Source of the DNA: CAVZRC01 sp963777695
GTDB lineage: Bacteria > Planctomycetota > Planctomycetia > Isosphaerales > Isosphaeraceae
NCBI GenBank assembly: GCA_963777695.1
Contig: CAVZRC010000004.1
Location: 2,666,001-2,730,000, forward strand
Direction: 5' to 3'
DNA: 64,000 nt
A model generated the notes under the pieces. That model had not been told where the DNA came from. It did not search any database and worked only from the letters and a program-made list of their open reading frames with translations. Positions 33,263 to 43,463 of this stretch are shown piece after piece. Position 1 is the first letter of the stretch. Every line of letters starts with the position of its first letter. The position numbers were made by a program, and so were the translations under genes.

Positions 33263-36200
33263 ATGAGCGAGGAACCCAGCCATAACCTCGGGGGCCTGGA
33301 GCTGGAAATGGCCCGCCGGATCGACGCGATCTGCCGCCGGTTCGAGGTCGACCGGCGCGCGGGCAAACGGCCGTCGATCGACGATTACCTGGCCGACGTC
33401 CCCGAGGCGGGCCGGTCGGCGCGTGCGCCGAGCTGGCGGCCCTGGAGAGCGAGCTGGGCCGGTCGGAGGAGACCGGGGCGCGATCCGGGCCGCTTTCCAC
33501 GATCGCCGCGGCGCCGACCGTTGCCCCGGAGAGCTTGCCTACCTCGCCCATCGCGGGCCTGGCGAGGCCCTCCGGCCACGAGGAGGCCACCCTGCCGTTG
33601 TGGGATGACGCCACCGTCGACCTCGACCCAGCCGCCGCGGTCGACGCGCCAGGCGCGGGAGTCCGGGCACCTGTAGGGTCGCCGACCCAGCCGCGCATCC
33701 GCTACTTCGGCGACTACGAGATCGTCCGCGAGCTAGCCCGCGGCGGGATGGGCGTGGTCTTCCAGGCGCGGCAGGTCAGCCTCAACCGGCCCGTCGCGCT
33801 CAAGATGATCCTCGCGGGCCAGCTCGCGGATGAGGACGCCGTCCGCCGCTTCCATCTCGAAGCCGAGGCGGCGGCCAACCTCGATCACCCTGGCATCGTG
33901 CCGATCTACGAGGTGGGCGAGCACGAGGGCCGGCACTATTTCAGCATGGGTTTCGTCGAGGGCCAGGGGCTCTCCGGATTGCTGGCGGCCGGCCCGCTCC
34001 CGCCTCGCCAGGCCGCCGAGCTGATGGCGAAGGTGGCCGAGGCGATCGAGTACGCCCATCAACGCCGCGTGATCCATCGCGACCTCAAGCCGGCCAATAT
34101 CCTGCTCGATCGGGCCGGTAATCCGCGGGTGACCGACTTCGGCCTGGCGAAGAAGCTGGAGGGGGACAGCGGCCTGACCGGGTCGGGTCAGATCATGGGC
34201 ACGCCCAGCTACATGCCTCCGGAGCAGGCGGGCGGGAAGCGTGGCGACGTGGGTCCGAAGGCGGATGTGTACGCGATGGGGGCGACGCTGTACGCCTTGA
34301 TCGCGGGCCGACCGCCGTTCCAGGCATCGACGGCGATGGACACGGTGTTGCAAGTGATCCATGACGAGCCGGTGCCGCCGCGACGGCTGAATGCCTCGGT
34401 GCCGCTGGACCTCGAGACGATCTGCCTGAAATGCCTGGAGAAGGATCCGAAACGTCGATATGCCTCGGCGGCGGAGCTGGGCGCCGATCTGGGGCGATTC
34501 CTCAATCGCGAGCCGATCGCGGCCCGGCGGGTGAGCCGTCTGGAACGCGCCGGGAAGTGGGCGAGGCGCAACCCGGTGGTCGCGGCGCTGGCATCCGTCA
34601 TCCTCGCCGCCCTCGCGACGGTGATCGGGCTGGGCCTCCGCGACCTGCGGCGGGGTCGCGAGACGATCGCAGCCATCAAGGTCGAGCGGGACGACGCGAA
34701 CGCCGCCCGCAAGTATGCCCAGGACCAGGCGGAGATCGTCGGCGAGAAGGAGCGCGAGGCCAGGGCCCAGACCGATCTGGCGGAGCGCAGGCTCTACGGC
34801 GTGAACATGGTGATGGTCCAGCGGGCCCGCGAGGACGAGGACACAGGGCTGTTCCGCAAGCTCCTCGACGAGCAGCGGCGGTCCGAGTCGGGCTCGGATC
34901 ACCGGGGTTTCGAATGGTTCTACTCGGCGCGACGCGACCGGGCCGGGGTCATGGTCTGGCGACAGCCCACGTGGGTGGCCTCGGTCGCGTTCAGCTCCGA
35001 TGGCCGATGGTTGGCGGCGGGGGCGACCGACCAGACCGTCACGATCCGGGACAGCCGGTCCGGGACGATCCGGACGACGCTCCGATCCGCCCATCCGATC
35101 TTCCACCTCGCGTTCAGTCCGGATGGCCGATGGTGCGGCGGGGCCTCGGGAAACGTGCTCGTGCTCTGGGACCTCGACAAGGGCACGCCGCCGCGGGTCT
35201 TCAAGGATCACACGGCGATCGCCTTCAGCCCCGATCGTCGGCAATTCTTCACGATCGGGAAATCCGGGTACGCGTCCTACGACCTGACGGATGGAAAGCC
35301 GATCCTCGCGGTCGACACCCCGGTGAACGAGCGACTCGCCTTGAGCCGGGATGGGACCCGCGTGGCGACCGCGGGCTATGAACCCAATTCGCGCCGCGAG
35401 GTGGTGCAACTCCGGGACGCCCGGGACGGCCGGCTCCTGAGCACGATGGCCGGCGCGTCCGGGGAACGTCCGGGACCCCGGAATCCCATCCCTCGCAAGG
35501 GCGTGACCGACGTCGCCCTGAGCCCGGACGGCCGATGGTGCGCCTCGTCCGGAGAACATGCCATCACGGTCTGGGACCTGGCGACGACCCAGGTGAAGCA
35601 TGTCCTGGACACGGAGGCCGAGCCCCACTGGACGATCGCCTTCAGTCCCGACAGCCGTCGGCTGGCGACGGCCGGCGGCAACGCCGACAACACGATCCGG
35701 ATCCACGACGTTCGACAGCGGTCGCCTCCAGCGGCAGCTCCGCGGCCACGAGGCCCACATCTCCGGCCTGGCCTTCAGCCCCGATGGCCGTCGCCTGGCG
35801 ACGGGCGATAACGGGGGGACCATCCGCGTCTGGGACCCGGACGCGCCGGAGGCCGTCACGATCGCCTTCAAGGGCGAGGACGCGGTCATGGGAGGGGTCG
35901 ATCACGACCTCGATTTCGGCCCGGATGGTCGCTGGCTGGTCGCCAGCGGCGTCGGGGTCGTGGTCTGCGATCCGATCGAAGGGCGGATCCTCGCCACGGT
36001 GCCCAGGGTCCGACATCCGATCGCCCTCGGTCCCGACCGATCCTGGTTCGTCTCCCCCGACTGGGATCCCGACGAGGTCTTGCAGGTCTGGGACCTGTCC
36101 CGGCCCGACACCCCGAGGTCGAACTCGTTCCGCGACGCCGAGCCCTATGCACGCGTCGGGAAGGCGATCGGCCGGAATTCGAAGTTCAGCCTCAGGATCT

Positions 36201-36862
36201 CGAGCCTCGCCGTGTCTCCCGATGGCCGCCGGATCGCCGTGGGACGGGATAGCGGGGCGGTCAATGGCCCCCACGGCCTGGTCTTCGATCCGGGGCTCGG
36301 CGCCGCCCCTCTCCGCCTCCTCGATCGAGAAAGCGGTCGGGCGATCTGGACGATGTCCGCGCATTCCGATCGGGTGGGTGCCCTGGCCTTCAGCCCCGAC
36401 GGCCTCCGGATCGCGTCGTCGAGTTTGAATGAGGGGATCGCCAAGATCTGGGACGCGACGACCGGTCGGGAACTGGCCGTGCTCAAGGGGCACGGCGGCT
36501 TGTGCGCGATCCGGTTCAGCCCCGATGGACGATGGCTGGCGACCTCGGGCTTCAACGATGGCCTGGTGAAGCTCTGGGACGCGGCGAGCGGTCGGGAGGT
36601 CCACACCCTCCGGCGCCACTCGGGCCCGGTCCTGGCCCTGGCCTTCAGCCCGGACAGCCGGCGCCTCGCCTCGACCGGCGCCGATGGACGGATCGAGCTC
36701 TGGGACGTCCGCACGGCGCAAGGCGTCCTGTCGCTGAAGGCCCATCAGGGATGGGCCGCTGCCCTGGCCTTCAGCCCCGACGGCCACCTCCTGGCATCGT
36801 TCGGCCGGATGGACCACACGATCAAGGTCTGGGACGCCCGGCCGATGCCAGCCGGCGACTGA
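33263..36862 (+). pseudogene. Ser/Thr kinase with WD40 propeller (paralogue 3), two frameshifts
   Basis: ATG 33263, 20 bp after kinase 2, starts MSEEPSHNLGGLELEMARRI. Here the CRRFEVDRRAGKRPSIDDYL region is in frame, but a one-base loss near 33423 (GGTCGGCGCGTGCGCC; AL expected after GRSA) moves the kinase to another phase. The kinase is intact (HRDLKPANIL, DFGLAKK), followed by a membrane helix (VVAALASVILAALATVIGLGL) and WD40 repeats. A second break near 35715 (GACGTTCGACAGCGG, one extra base) moves the last third (RLQRQLRGHEAHISGLAFSPDGR onward) to another phase. The two errors compensate in length. The last propeller blades are excellent (LAFSPDSRRLASTGADGRIELWD). Confidence 0.85.
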
Positions 36863-36868
36863 AAGGGG

Positions 36869-37189
36869 TTACGCACCGGTCCCCTGCCCTTGTCCCTGCC
36901 CGATCTTGGCCGACAGCTCGTCGATCTTGGCCTTGAGGCTGGCCACCTCGTCCTTGGACGCCAGGTTCAGACGGCTGACGACCGACTGCACGGCCTCATC
37001 GATCTTCGATTGGAACTCCGTCCGCGCCTGGTCCGACTGCTTCATCATGCTGTCGACCAGCTCCTTGCCCTCGTGCTCGGAGAGCTTGGCCTGCTCGGCG
37101 AAGTCCTTGACCAGCTCCTCGGCCTTTTCCTTGGTCAGCACGGCCAGGCCCAGGCCCGTGAAGAACGCCTTCTTGATCAGGTCAACCAT
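36869..37189 (-). CDS. Phasin-like / PhaF-type helical protein
   Basis: 106 residues, AGGAGAT 5 bases before the start. MVDLIKKAFFTGLGLAVLTKEKAEELVKDF is the pattern of small phasin-like (poly(3-hydroxybutyrate) granule/regulator PhaF) proteins, followed by a long amphipathic coiled coil (VDSMMKQSDQARTEFQSKIDEA, ASLKAKIDELSAKI) and a Gly/Gln tail. Convergent with kinase 3. Role in granule surface binding is inferred from the family; no PHA synthase is present here. Confidence 0.7.
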   Translation of the reverse strand: MVDLIKKAFFTGLGLAVLTKEKAEELVKDFAEQAKLSEHEGKELVDSMMKQSDQARTEFQSKIDEAVQSVVSRLNLASKDEVASLKAKIDELSAKIGQGQGQGTGA

Positions 37190-37426
37190 GGCAATCTCCT
37201 GAGATCGGGTGAATCGGTTCGAGCGAGGTCCGTCGCCGATCTGCATCATACACCAATTCGCCCGGTCGCTTCGATTGCGGCCTGCCACCTGGGTGTGTCT
37301 GTATTTCCCCGGCGCCATGTGGAACGAGCCGGGCGGTCGGGGCAGGATCGGATGGGGGAGGTTGTCGAGCCGCTCGGACCTCGGTTCGGTCGTCCAGGTC
37401 CGGGCGACCTGGTGGCGCGACAGGGA

Positions 37427-38143
37427 TCATCGACGGGAACTTCCCTTGGAAAGCCGGCCCTTCGCGGCGGCGGCGATGTCATCGACCAGCCGTTTCGCCA
37501 GCACCCAGCAGTCGTCGAAGTATGCGCGGTCAATCACCACCTTTTCGTCAAGGGCATAACGGGCCTTCAGCCCCGCCTTGTCAAGATAGATCGCATTGAC
37601 GACGCCCGAGTTATGAATGAGCAGATCGCGGGCGGCCTTCATCTCGGCGACCTGTTCGATCTGGTCCTCCGTGGGGCAACCCAGCTTGACGACCTTGTTC
37701 AGGTAATCGAACCAGGCTTTCGGCCGGTCATACTTCAGCTCGTTCAGCTCGCGGTTGACGATGTGCCACACGATGGCCTCCTTGTCCGAGGCCGCCAGCA
37801 CAACCCCCACCTCGATCTGCTTCCTCTGCGCCAGGTGGCGGGTGTCGTTCGTGAGCAGAAGGCGGAGGAAATCGAATACGAACGCCTCGAACACCGTCGT
37901 GAGCTGCACGAAACCGAGGCCGTGAAGATAGGTTGTCCGGTAGCGGGCGTACCGATCGACGAGACCTCGCTCGGTGACCTTCGTCCTGGTTCGAACATTC
38001 TCGAATGTTAGCGCATTCCCTTGGTCCACCCAAAGCTTGAAGTGCGCCCAGATTAGATCGATATGCTCCCCGAAATTGTGCAGGTCATCCAGGTCGTTCT
38101 TGGTGCGCTTTGCCAACACGTCGATCTCATCCGCGATGGCCAC
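37427..38143 (-). CDS. HEPN-like protein
   Basis: 238 residues, all helical, no signal. ARDLLIHNSG (Arg172-x4-His177) is the RNase-type Rx4-6H motif of HEPN domains (RiboL-PSP/MAE-like), placed on a late helix as expected. The start overlaps the end of the upstream 97-residue gene by 17 bp. Overlap plus a HEPN motif suggest a toxin-antitoxin or defence pair in which the upstream protein restrains an RNase. The assignment is by motif and helical pattern; other HEPN-like non-nucleases exist. Confidence 0.6.
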   Translation of the reverse strand: MAIADEIDVLAKRTKNDLDDLHNFGEHIDLIWAHFKLWVDQGNALTFENVRTRTKVTERGLVDRYARYRTTYLHGLGFVQLTTVFEAFVFDFLRLLLTNDTRHLAQRKQIEVGVVLAASDKEAIVWHIVNRELNELKYDRPKAWFDYLNKVVKLGCPTEDQIEQVAEMKAARDLLIHNSGVVNAIYLDKAGLKARYALDEKVVIDRAYFDDCWVLAKRLVDDIAAAAKGRLSKGSSRR

Positions 38144-38420
38144 TCCGCGATCTCCTCTTGCGAGTCATCTTGGGGTCTTCGTGGTCGTCGAGTAGTTTTT
38201 GAACGGCCGCGACGTCGGTGCGAAAATCCAGGTGCACGTCTAGAGTAGAAGGTTCGTCCTTGTAGGCGAGCGCATACTTGTCCACGGCATAGCGATATCC
38301 AGCATCATTAAGGAGCTTCTCGATCACGTCGAGCTGGTCCAGTCGCACTTCGATGTGAGGCCACTCGTCCTCCTCTCCACGGATGACTCGGATCGGTTGC
38401 TTGGTGAATGAGTCGGTCAT
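38127..38420 (-). CDS. Small protein upstream of and overlapping the HEPN gene
   Basis: 97 residues: a beta-rich N-terminal part (IRVIRGEEDEWPHIEVRLDQLDVIEKLL, YRYAVDKYALAYKDEPSTLDVHLDF) and a basic tail (KMTRKRRSRSGHRG). It contains no MNT nucleotidyltransferase motif, so this is not the classic HEPN/MNT pair. The 17-bp overlap with the HEPN gene points to co-translation; a candidate antitoxin or modulator. Confidence 0.55.
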   Translation of the reverse strand: MTDSFTKQPIRVIRGEEDEWPHIEVRLDQLDVIEKLLNDAGYRYAVDKYALAYKDEPSTLDVHLDFRTDVAAVQKLLDDHEDPKMTRKRRSRSGHRG

Positions 38421-38693
38421 CGTTCGCTCCGGATTGGGGTTGGTTGCTCCCTTATTGTACGGCGAGCACTCCGGGAGTTCGATGGCGGACGCGCCGATGG
38501 GCCGAAGGACAGGCCGTGCGGATTATGAGAAAATCGGCAAATCGTGGAAAAACCTTGGTTCGCCGGGTGGGGAACGTCGTCTCCTTGAGATAGGACGAGG
38601 TGATGCCCGCGGAACTCGCTCGCTTCGAACGGCCCGCGCCGTGATCGCCGGACCGTTCGGAGACGAAGGCCCGGCCTCGACGGCCGAGGCCGG

Positions 38694-39344
38694 TCAGTCC
38701 GGCCCTTCGAACACGACGATGGTGAAATCGTCCGGGAATTGCCCGCTACGACGGAGCCGCGCCGCCGCCTGGAGTGCCGCCACGACCGCCTCGTCGCGAT
38801 GAGTGGCGACCGCCTCGAAGATCCGCTCCCACCCCGCATATTTCCAGACGCCATCCGACATCGCCAGCACCGACCAGCGTCCGGCCAGGCTCGCCGAGAA
38901 CGGGACGAACCGCGCCGCCCCCGAGCCCACCGGGGGGTTCTTGAGCTGGTCGGCCGTGGCCTGTCGGGGGACGCCGCCCTCGGAGACGACCAGCACGGCG
39001 CTGTCGCCGCTCGACGCGCCGAGGAGCGCGGCGCCTATGATGCAGAGGCCGATGAGGGTCGTGTAGCCCGCATCGGGGTCGGCGCAGACGGCCGCGTCGG
39101 CCTGCTCCAGGAGCGGTATCCACATCGACGGATCGCACAATTGCCGGGGCGTGAGCCGGAGGGCGGCCTGGGCGGCGACGCGGCAGGCGAGCCGGGCCGC
39201 TTCGGCCCCGCCACTCTGGCCGCCCTGGCCATCGGCGAGGACGCACAGCCAGCACTCGGGGTCGGATGGATGGCGATGGACCTCGAACGCATCTTCGCAC
39301 TGCGCGTGGCCCCCCGCTTCCGAGAAGGATGTCACGTTGATCAT
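38694..39344 (-). CDS. PP2C-type Ser/Thr protein phosphatase
   Basis: 216 residues. PP2C motifs: N-terminal GHAQCEDAFEVHR (metal-binding Asp and the ED motif), LCVLADGQGGQSGGAEAARLA (DGxGG), LLGASSGDSAVLVV (GDS), LAMSDGVWKYAG (SDG) and FPDDFTIVVFE (DD near the C-terminus). Start ATG 39344 gives the expected short N-terminus. It would dephosphorylate targets of the neighbouring Ser/Thr kinases, although it lies 1.8 kb from them on the other strand. Confidence 0.88.
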   Translation of the reverse strand: MINVTSFSEAGGHAQCEDAFEVHRHPSDPECWLCVLADGQGGQSGGAEAARLACRVAAQAALRLTPRQLCDPSMWIPLLEQADAAVCADPDAGYTTLIGLCIIGAALLGASSGDSAVLVVSEGGVPRQATADQLKNPPVGSGAARFVPFSASLAGRWSVLAMSDGVWKYAGWERIFEAVATHRDEAVVAALQAAARLRRSGQFPDDFTIVVFEGPD

Positions 39345-39388
39345 GGATCTTGGTCCTTGAGTTATTAATTGGCCCGAGGACCCAAGGA

Positions 39389-40138
39389 CTAGAGAAGCAA
39401 CCGTCCCGACAGCCAGAACGATCCCATCAGGATCCCGCCCGGCGATGGTTCCACATCGAGGAATTCCGGGTCGGCGACCACGTCGAAGGCGCCGCCGTAC
39501 GTCTCGACCAGCACCCACTGGAATGGCCGGTCCGTCAGCTCGTTCGTCCTCAGCTCCGCCTCGAGGATCCGGCCCGTGAACAGGGCGTGCGCCTCGGGCG
39601 GTACGATCCGTTCGCCATCGGGAGTGAACAGGCCCGAAGGGATGAACGACTGGACGACATACTTCAAGTCGCCGGTCAGTGAGGCCCTGTACTCCTCCTC
39701 GGAGCGGAAGATTGCCAGCTCGTGCGCGAACGCCGCGATCCGGGCTTCCAGGATGGTGGGTATCGTGAGCATGCCGAAGCAAGCGAAGTCCGGCGCATCG
39801 AAGACGAACGGGTAGCTGCCGACCTCCGGATCGTCGCGACGGGGGTCGGCCCAGGCGTGGAAGGCGCCATCCAGGGGCGTCCCTTCGGGACGTCGGATTC
39901 GCGCCGACAACCCGACGCGGACGCGGGACTCGCCGGTGAAATGCGGATTCATCCCGATGAGTTCATCCGCATCGTCAACCTGGAGCCACAGCTCGGCGCC
40001 GCACTCCGACGTCCAGCAGAGATAATAGCCGCCCGGCACGTCGAGCCTGACGCAATCCCCGGCTACCTCCTTCGCCAGGGCGAAGAGGTCCCCCTGCGAT
40101 TGCAACTCCACCCCGATCGTCGAGAAATGGTTGGGCAT
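39389..40138 (-). CDS. Hypothetical protein
   Basis: 249 residues starting MPNHFSTIGVELQSQGDLFALA; no signal or membrane segment. Middle contains GGYYLCWTSECGAELWLQVDDADELIG and HAWADPRRDDPEVGSYPFVFDAPDFA. The pattern is that of a family of soluble planctomycete/actinobacterial proteins that start MPNHFSTIG; function unknown to me. The longer in-frame reading upstream is Arg-rich and unlikely. Confidence 0.65.
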   Translation of the reverse strand: MPNHFSTIGVELQSQGDLFALAKEVAGDCVRLDVPGGYYLCWTSECGAELWLQVDDADELIGMNPHFTGESRVRVGLSARIRRPEGTPLDGAFHAWADPRRDDPEVGSYPFVFDAPDFACFGMLTIPTILEARIAAFAHELAIFRSEEEYRASLTGDLKYVVQSFIPSGLFTPDGERIVPPEAHALFTGRILEAELRTNELTDRPFQWVLVETYGGAFDVVADPEFLDVEPSPGGILMGSFWLSGRLLL

Positions 40139-40227
40139 GGCGGAAGTCCCTGGCGAGGGTCGCGCGACAATCGACGGCCGTTCCCGCCTCCAGGATCGCA
40201 GAAACCCTCGACCACACATACCCCTAC

Positions 40228-40533
40228 CTATTTGACGTCGTTGTCGCGTTTCTCCTTCCGTCGCATCCAATATCGCAAGAACGACAGGAGTCCCGCATAC
40301 TTGTAACCGGGATCGATGTAATGCTCGATCACGTAGAACGCGAAGTAGTAGGCCCGCGCGAACGCCCAGACGGCGACCGCCAGCAGCGTGGCGGTCTTCG
40401 CGGTCGGATGTTCGATGAGCAGGACCGTCAACGCCAGGATGCCCAGGCCGAGGAACAAGGCACCCTTAAGATAAAGCAGCCGCGGGCTCTGGATGTCGGC
40501 CATCGGGTGATGCAGCCTCGCGAACGAGTCCAT
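40228..40533 (-). CDS. Small membrane protein, unknown
   Basis: 101 residues from ATG 40533 (or 91 from ATG 40503, MADIQSPRLLYLKG). Two membrane segments (LYLKGALFLGLGILALTVLLI and ATLLAVAVWAFARAYYFAFYVI) and a basic C-terminus (RYWMRRKEKRDNDVK). No family recognised. Confidence 0.6.
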   Translation of the reverse strand: MDSFARLHHPMADIQSPRLLYLKGALFLGLGILALTVLLIEHPTAKTATLLAVAVWAFARAYYFAFYVIEHYIDPGYKYAGLLSFLRYWMRRKEKRDNDVK

Positions 40534-40593
40534 GGGATCGGTCCGGCGGGCGGATGGCGTTCAGATTCTCGACTGCCATTCGGACGGGTCACG

Positions 40594-40854
40594 TTAACTG
40601 TGGAAGACTGCGATGACCTCCACGCGGTCCGCCCGAACCCGATAGTAGATGTTGTAGGGGAACTTCTTGACCACGGCACGCCGGACGTCTTGATGGACGA
40701 CGGCGTGGAGTTCCGGCATCGCCCCGATTCGATTCAGTATGTCGCGGATAAGAGCGGTGAATGTCGCCCCCAGGCCGGCGCGTTGCTCGTACCAGTCCGC
40801 GGCCTCGTCGAATTCCGCCTCGGCCTCACGAGTCAGGACGATTGGAAGCGTCAT
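40594..40854 (-). CDS. RelE/ParE-family toxin
   Basis: 86 residues with the ParE/RelE fold pattern: IVLTREAEAEFDEAADWYEQRAGLGATF, then IGAMPELHAVVHQDVRRAVVKKFPYNIYYRV and a short final strand VEVIAVFHS. ParE-type toxins inhibit gyrase; RelE-type cut mRNA on ribosomes. The YNIYYRV strand is typical of the ParE-like plasmid stabilisation group. Overlaps the antitoxin stop by 4 bp. Confidence 0.88.
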   Translation of the reverse strand: MTLPIVLTREAEAEFDEAADWYEQRAGLGATFTALIRDILNRIGAMPELHAVVHQDVRRAVVKKFPYNIYYRVRADRVEVIAVFHS

Positions 40855-41081
40855 TGCCGGAACCGTGCCAAGGCGCGTGCCTCAACCTCCTCCCAGGGAA
40901 CAACGTCATCGGGATTCACATCCAGCGACGCGAGCCGCCGATCCAGCTCTTGTTTCTGAGCCTCGCTGAGCGGGGGCGAGGACACCTCATCCTCGAGGCT
41001 GTCCAAGATCTCCTGGATGAGTTGCAGGCGTTCGTCGGCACTGAGGCGGTCGATTCCGAGGGCGGTCATGAGAGTTGACAT
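40851..41081 (-). CDS. Addiction-module antitoxin (TIGR02574-like)
   Basis: 76 residues. The N-terminal helix LSADERLQLIQEILDSLE and central LSEAQKQELDRRLASLDVNPDDVVPWEEVEARA are the pattern of the small addiction-module component that pairs with RelE/ParE toxins. First gene of the pair, 4-bp overlap, so antitoxin is made first. Autoregulation is usual but no operator was recognised. Confidence 0.88.
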   Translation of the reverse strand: MSTLMTALGIDRLSADERLQLIQEILDSLEDEVSSPPLSEAQKQELDRRLASLDVNPDDVVPWEEVEARALARFRQ

Positions 41082-41171
41082 CGTTTTGCGACCCCATTTT
41101 GATCGATTGCATCTACCCCCATTCTACCAGGTCGAGCCGGGACCGCGAAGGCCACGATCCGTACGGATTGG

Positions 41172-41949
41172 TCACGTATGGAGCCCGTCCGCCCTGCGGG
41201 CCACGATGCGCAGCCGTCTGTAGTCGGCGAACCACTGGCCTTCGCGATAGAGCGTCGGCCGGGCGACGTCCTCGACGCGCCGGAGGAAGTCCTCTCGCCC
41301 GTCGGGAGGGACGCGATCCAGCAGGCTGCCGACGAACATGTTGACGAAGTTCCTGAGACCCTCCTCGCCTTCCAGGAGCGTCGGGCGGTCGAAGAGGAAC
41401 GCTTCGGTCACTTCGAGCCCTCCCCGTTCCAGTAGCGGGGCATATGCGCCGATGCCGGGATAATACCAGGGGTGTTCCCAGGCCCCGAGGCCGATCGCCT
41501 GCGAGGCCGCATCGAGGGCCGAGACGATCGTCCGGACGTTCCCCCGGCCGCCGAACTCCGCCACGAACCGCCCGCCCGGCTTGAGCGCCTTCCGGACGCA
41601 CGCGATGACCGCTCCCGGCTCCTTGACCCAGTGGAGCACGGCGTTGGAGAACACGGCATCGAACGGGGCATCGAGCGAGAAGTCGCGGGCATCGGCGACT
41701 TCGAAGCGAATCCCGGGATAGAGTCGGCGTGCCTCCTCCACCATCGACGCCGACGAGTCGATGCCGACCACTTCGGCCCCGGCCTCGGCGATCTTGGCGG
41801 CCAGGTGGCCGGTGCCACAGCCGAGGTCGAGGATCCGCTCACCCGCGCGGTGCGAGGAGTTCGATCAACGAAGCGCCGTGCTTCCAGACGAACGAGTGCT
41901 TCGCGTCGTAGAGCCCGGTGTCCCAATTGGTGGCGTTGGTTGTGTCCAT
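41172..41949 (-). pseudogene. SAM-dependent methyltransferase (class I), frameshifted
   Basis: Start ATG 41949 gives MDTTNATNWDTGLYDAKHSF, VWKHGASLIELLAPR, the usual beginning of the trans-aconitate methyltransferase-like family. The frame then meets TGA, while the next phase gives GERILDLGCGTGHLAAKIAEAGAEVVGIDSS, the SAM-binding motif I. One extra G in GCGCGGGTGAG (about 41838-41848) explains the break. The rest is intact (ADARDFSLDAPFDAVFSNAVLHWV, ALKPGGRFVAEFGG). About 259 residues when repaired. Assembly error or real loss cannot be told apart here. Confidence 0.82.
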
Positions 41950-42134
41950 CCTGAAAACTCTACCAGGATGATGCTCCGATATGAACGGCCAACCGGGTGC
42001 TCCTCCGCTACAGGCAGCCGAGCATTCCGGTGCGACGCGATAACTCAAGGGCCGGCGCCCTGTTCCCGGTCGGACGCAGGGGCGTTATGCTGGGAAGTCC
42101 GCCAGTACAGGGAATCGATGTCGAGGAGTCTCCC

Positions 42135-43463
42135 ATGTCCGATCGATCGGAGCACGAAGGACCGCGAGGGGCCGGGACGAGGCGCATGTTCCTCGGCGGC
42201 CTGGCCGCGGGGACCGCGCATGCCCTCTTCCGCGGCGACGCCATCGCGCGGTCGTCCGGTGCCGCTCGCGACGCCGAGGGCGAGCCGGCGGGCGAGCTGG
42301 CCGGCAATGAGGATTACTGGTCGCAGATCCAGCGATGCTTCGACGCGGATCGGACGCTGATCAACTTCAACAACGGCGGGGTCAGCCCGTCGCCGTCGCA
42401 CGTGCTGGACCAGATGATCCGCGACCTGCGGTTCTGCAACGAGTTGCCGGCCTATCATATGTGGCAGGTGCTCGAGCCCCGGATCGAGACCGTCCGACGG
42501 GCGCTGGCGCAGCAGTTCGGCTGCGACCCCGAGGAGCTGGCGATAACCCGCAACGCCTCCGAGGGCATGGAGACCCTGATCCTGGGCCTCGACCTGAAGC
42601 GCGGCGACGAGGTGATCGTCACCGATCAGAATTATGGTCGCATGCTCAACACCTGGGACCAGCGCGCCCGCCGCGACGGGATCGTGGTCAAGTCGATCTC
42701 GTTCCCGGTCCCGCTCGCCTCGCCGGGATTATTCGTCGAACGGATCAGCCGGGCGATCACGCCGAGGACCCGCGTCATCGAGTTCCCCCACATCACGAAC
42801 CTGAGCGGCCAGATCCTGCCGGTGCGCGACGTGGTGCGGATGGCCCGCGAGCGGGGAATCCTCACGTTCATCGACGGCGCGCACTCCTTCGCCCACTTCC
42901 CGTTCACCCGCGACCAGCTCGACTGCGACTTCTTCGCGACCAGCCTGCACAAGTGGCTGCTGGCCCCGATCGGCACCGGCATGCTCTACGTCCGCAAGTC
43001 GCAGCTCAAGGCGATCTGGCCGCTCATGGCCGCCCCGTCGAGCATGGATGAGAATGTCCGCAAGTATGAGGAGATCGGGACCCACCCGGCGGCGAACCAC
43101 AACGCGATCGCCGTGGCGCTGGCGTTCCACCAGAGCATCGGCGACGATCGCAAGGCGGCCCGTCTGCGATATCTCCGCGACCGATGGGCCGTACCGCTCC
43201 AGCAGTCGTGCAAATGCGTCACGATCTGGACCCCGCTCGACGACGACAACGCCTCATGCGGGATCACCCTCGTCCACATCGACGGGATCGAGCCGGCCAA
43301 GCTCAGCGATCACCTGTTCGCCAAGTATAAGATCTTCACCGTCCCGATCACCCACAAGGACTTCTCCGGCATCCGGGTGACGCCCAACGTGTATACTACC
43401 CCCAAGGAGATCGACCTCTTCGCCGACGCAATGCACCAGGTCGTGACCAAGGGGATCTCCTGA
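42135..43463 (+). CDS. Tat-exported class V aminotransferase (isopenicillin-N-epimerase-like)
   Basis: 442 residues; GAGGAG 6 bases before ATG 42135. Twin-arginine leader TRRMFLGGLAAGTAHA indicates export as a folded cofactor-bearing enzyme. PLP fold type I, class V features: INFNNGGVSPSP, ITRNASEGMETLILGLDL, ISRAITPRTRVIEFPHITN, FIDGAHSF and the PLP lysine in SLHKWLLAPIGTGML. Related to isopenicillin N epimerase and cysteine desulfurase-like proteins found in planctomycetes; substrate unknown. Divergent from the methyltransferase. Confidence 0.9.
   Translation: MSDRSEHEGPRGAGTRRMFLGGLAAGTAHALFRGDAIARSSGAARDAEGEPAGELAGNEDYWSQIQRCFDADRTLINFNNGGVSPSPSHVLDQMIRDLRFCNELPAYHMWQVLEPRIETVRRALAQQFGCDPEELAITRNASEGMETLILGLDLKRGDEVIVTDQNYGRMLNTWDQRARRDGIVVKSISFPVPLASPGLFVERISRAITPRTRVIEFPHITNLSGQILPVRDVVRMARERGILTFIDGAHSFAHFPFTRDQLDCDFFATSLHKWLLAPIGTGMLYVRKSQLKAIWPLMAAPSSMDENVRKYEEIGTHPAANHNAIAVALAFHQSIGDDRKAARLRYLRDRWAVPLQQSCKCVTIWTPLDDDNASCGITLVHIDGIEPAKLSDHLFAKYKIFTVPITHKDFSGIRVTPNVYTTPKEIDLFADAMHQVVTKGIS

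Noticed and set aside
33733..35889. 718-codon minus-strand frame opposite kinase 3
   Set aside because: Same reason; the plus strand encodes kinase and WD40 motifs.
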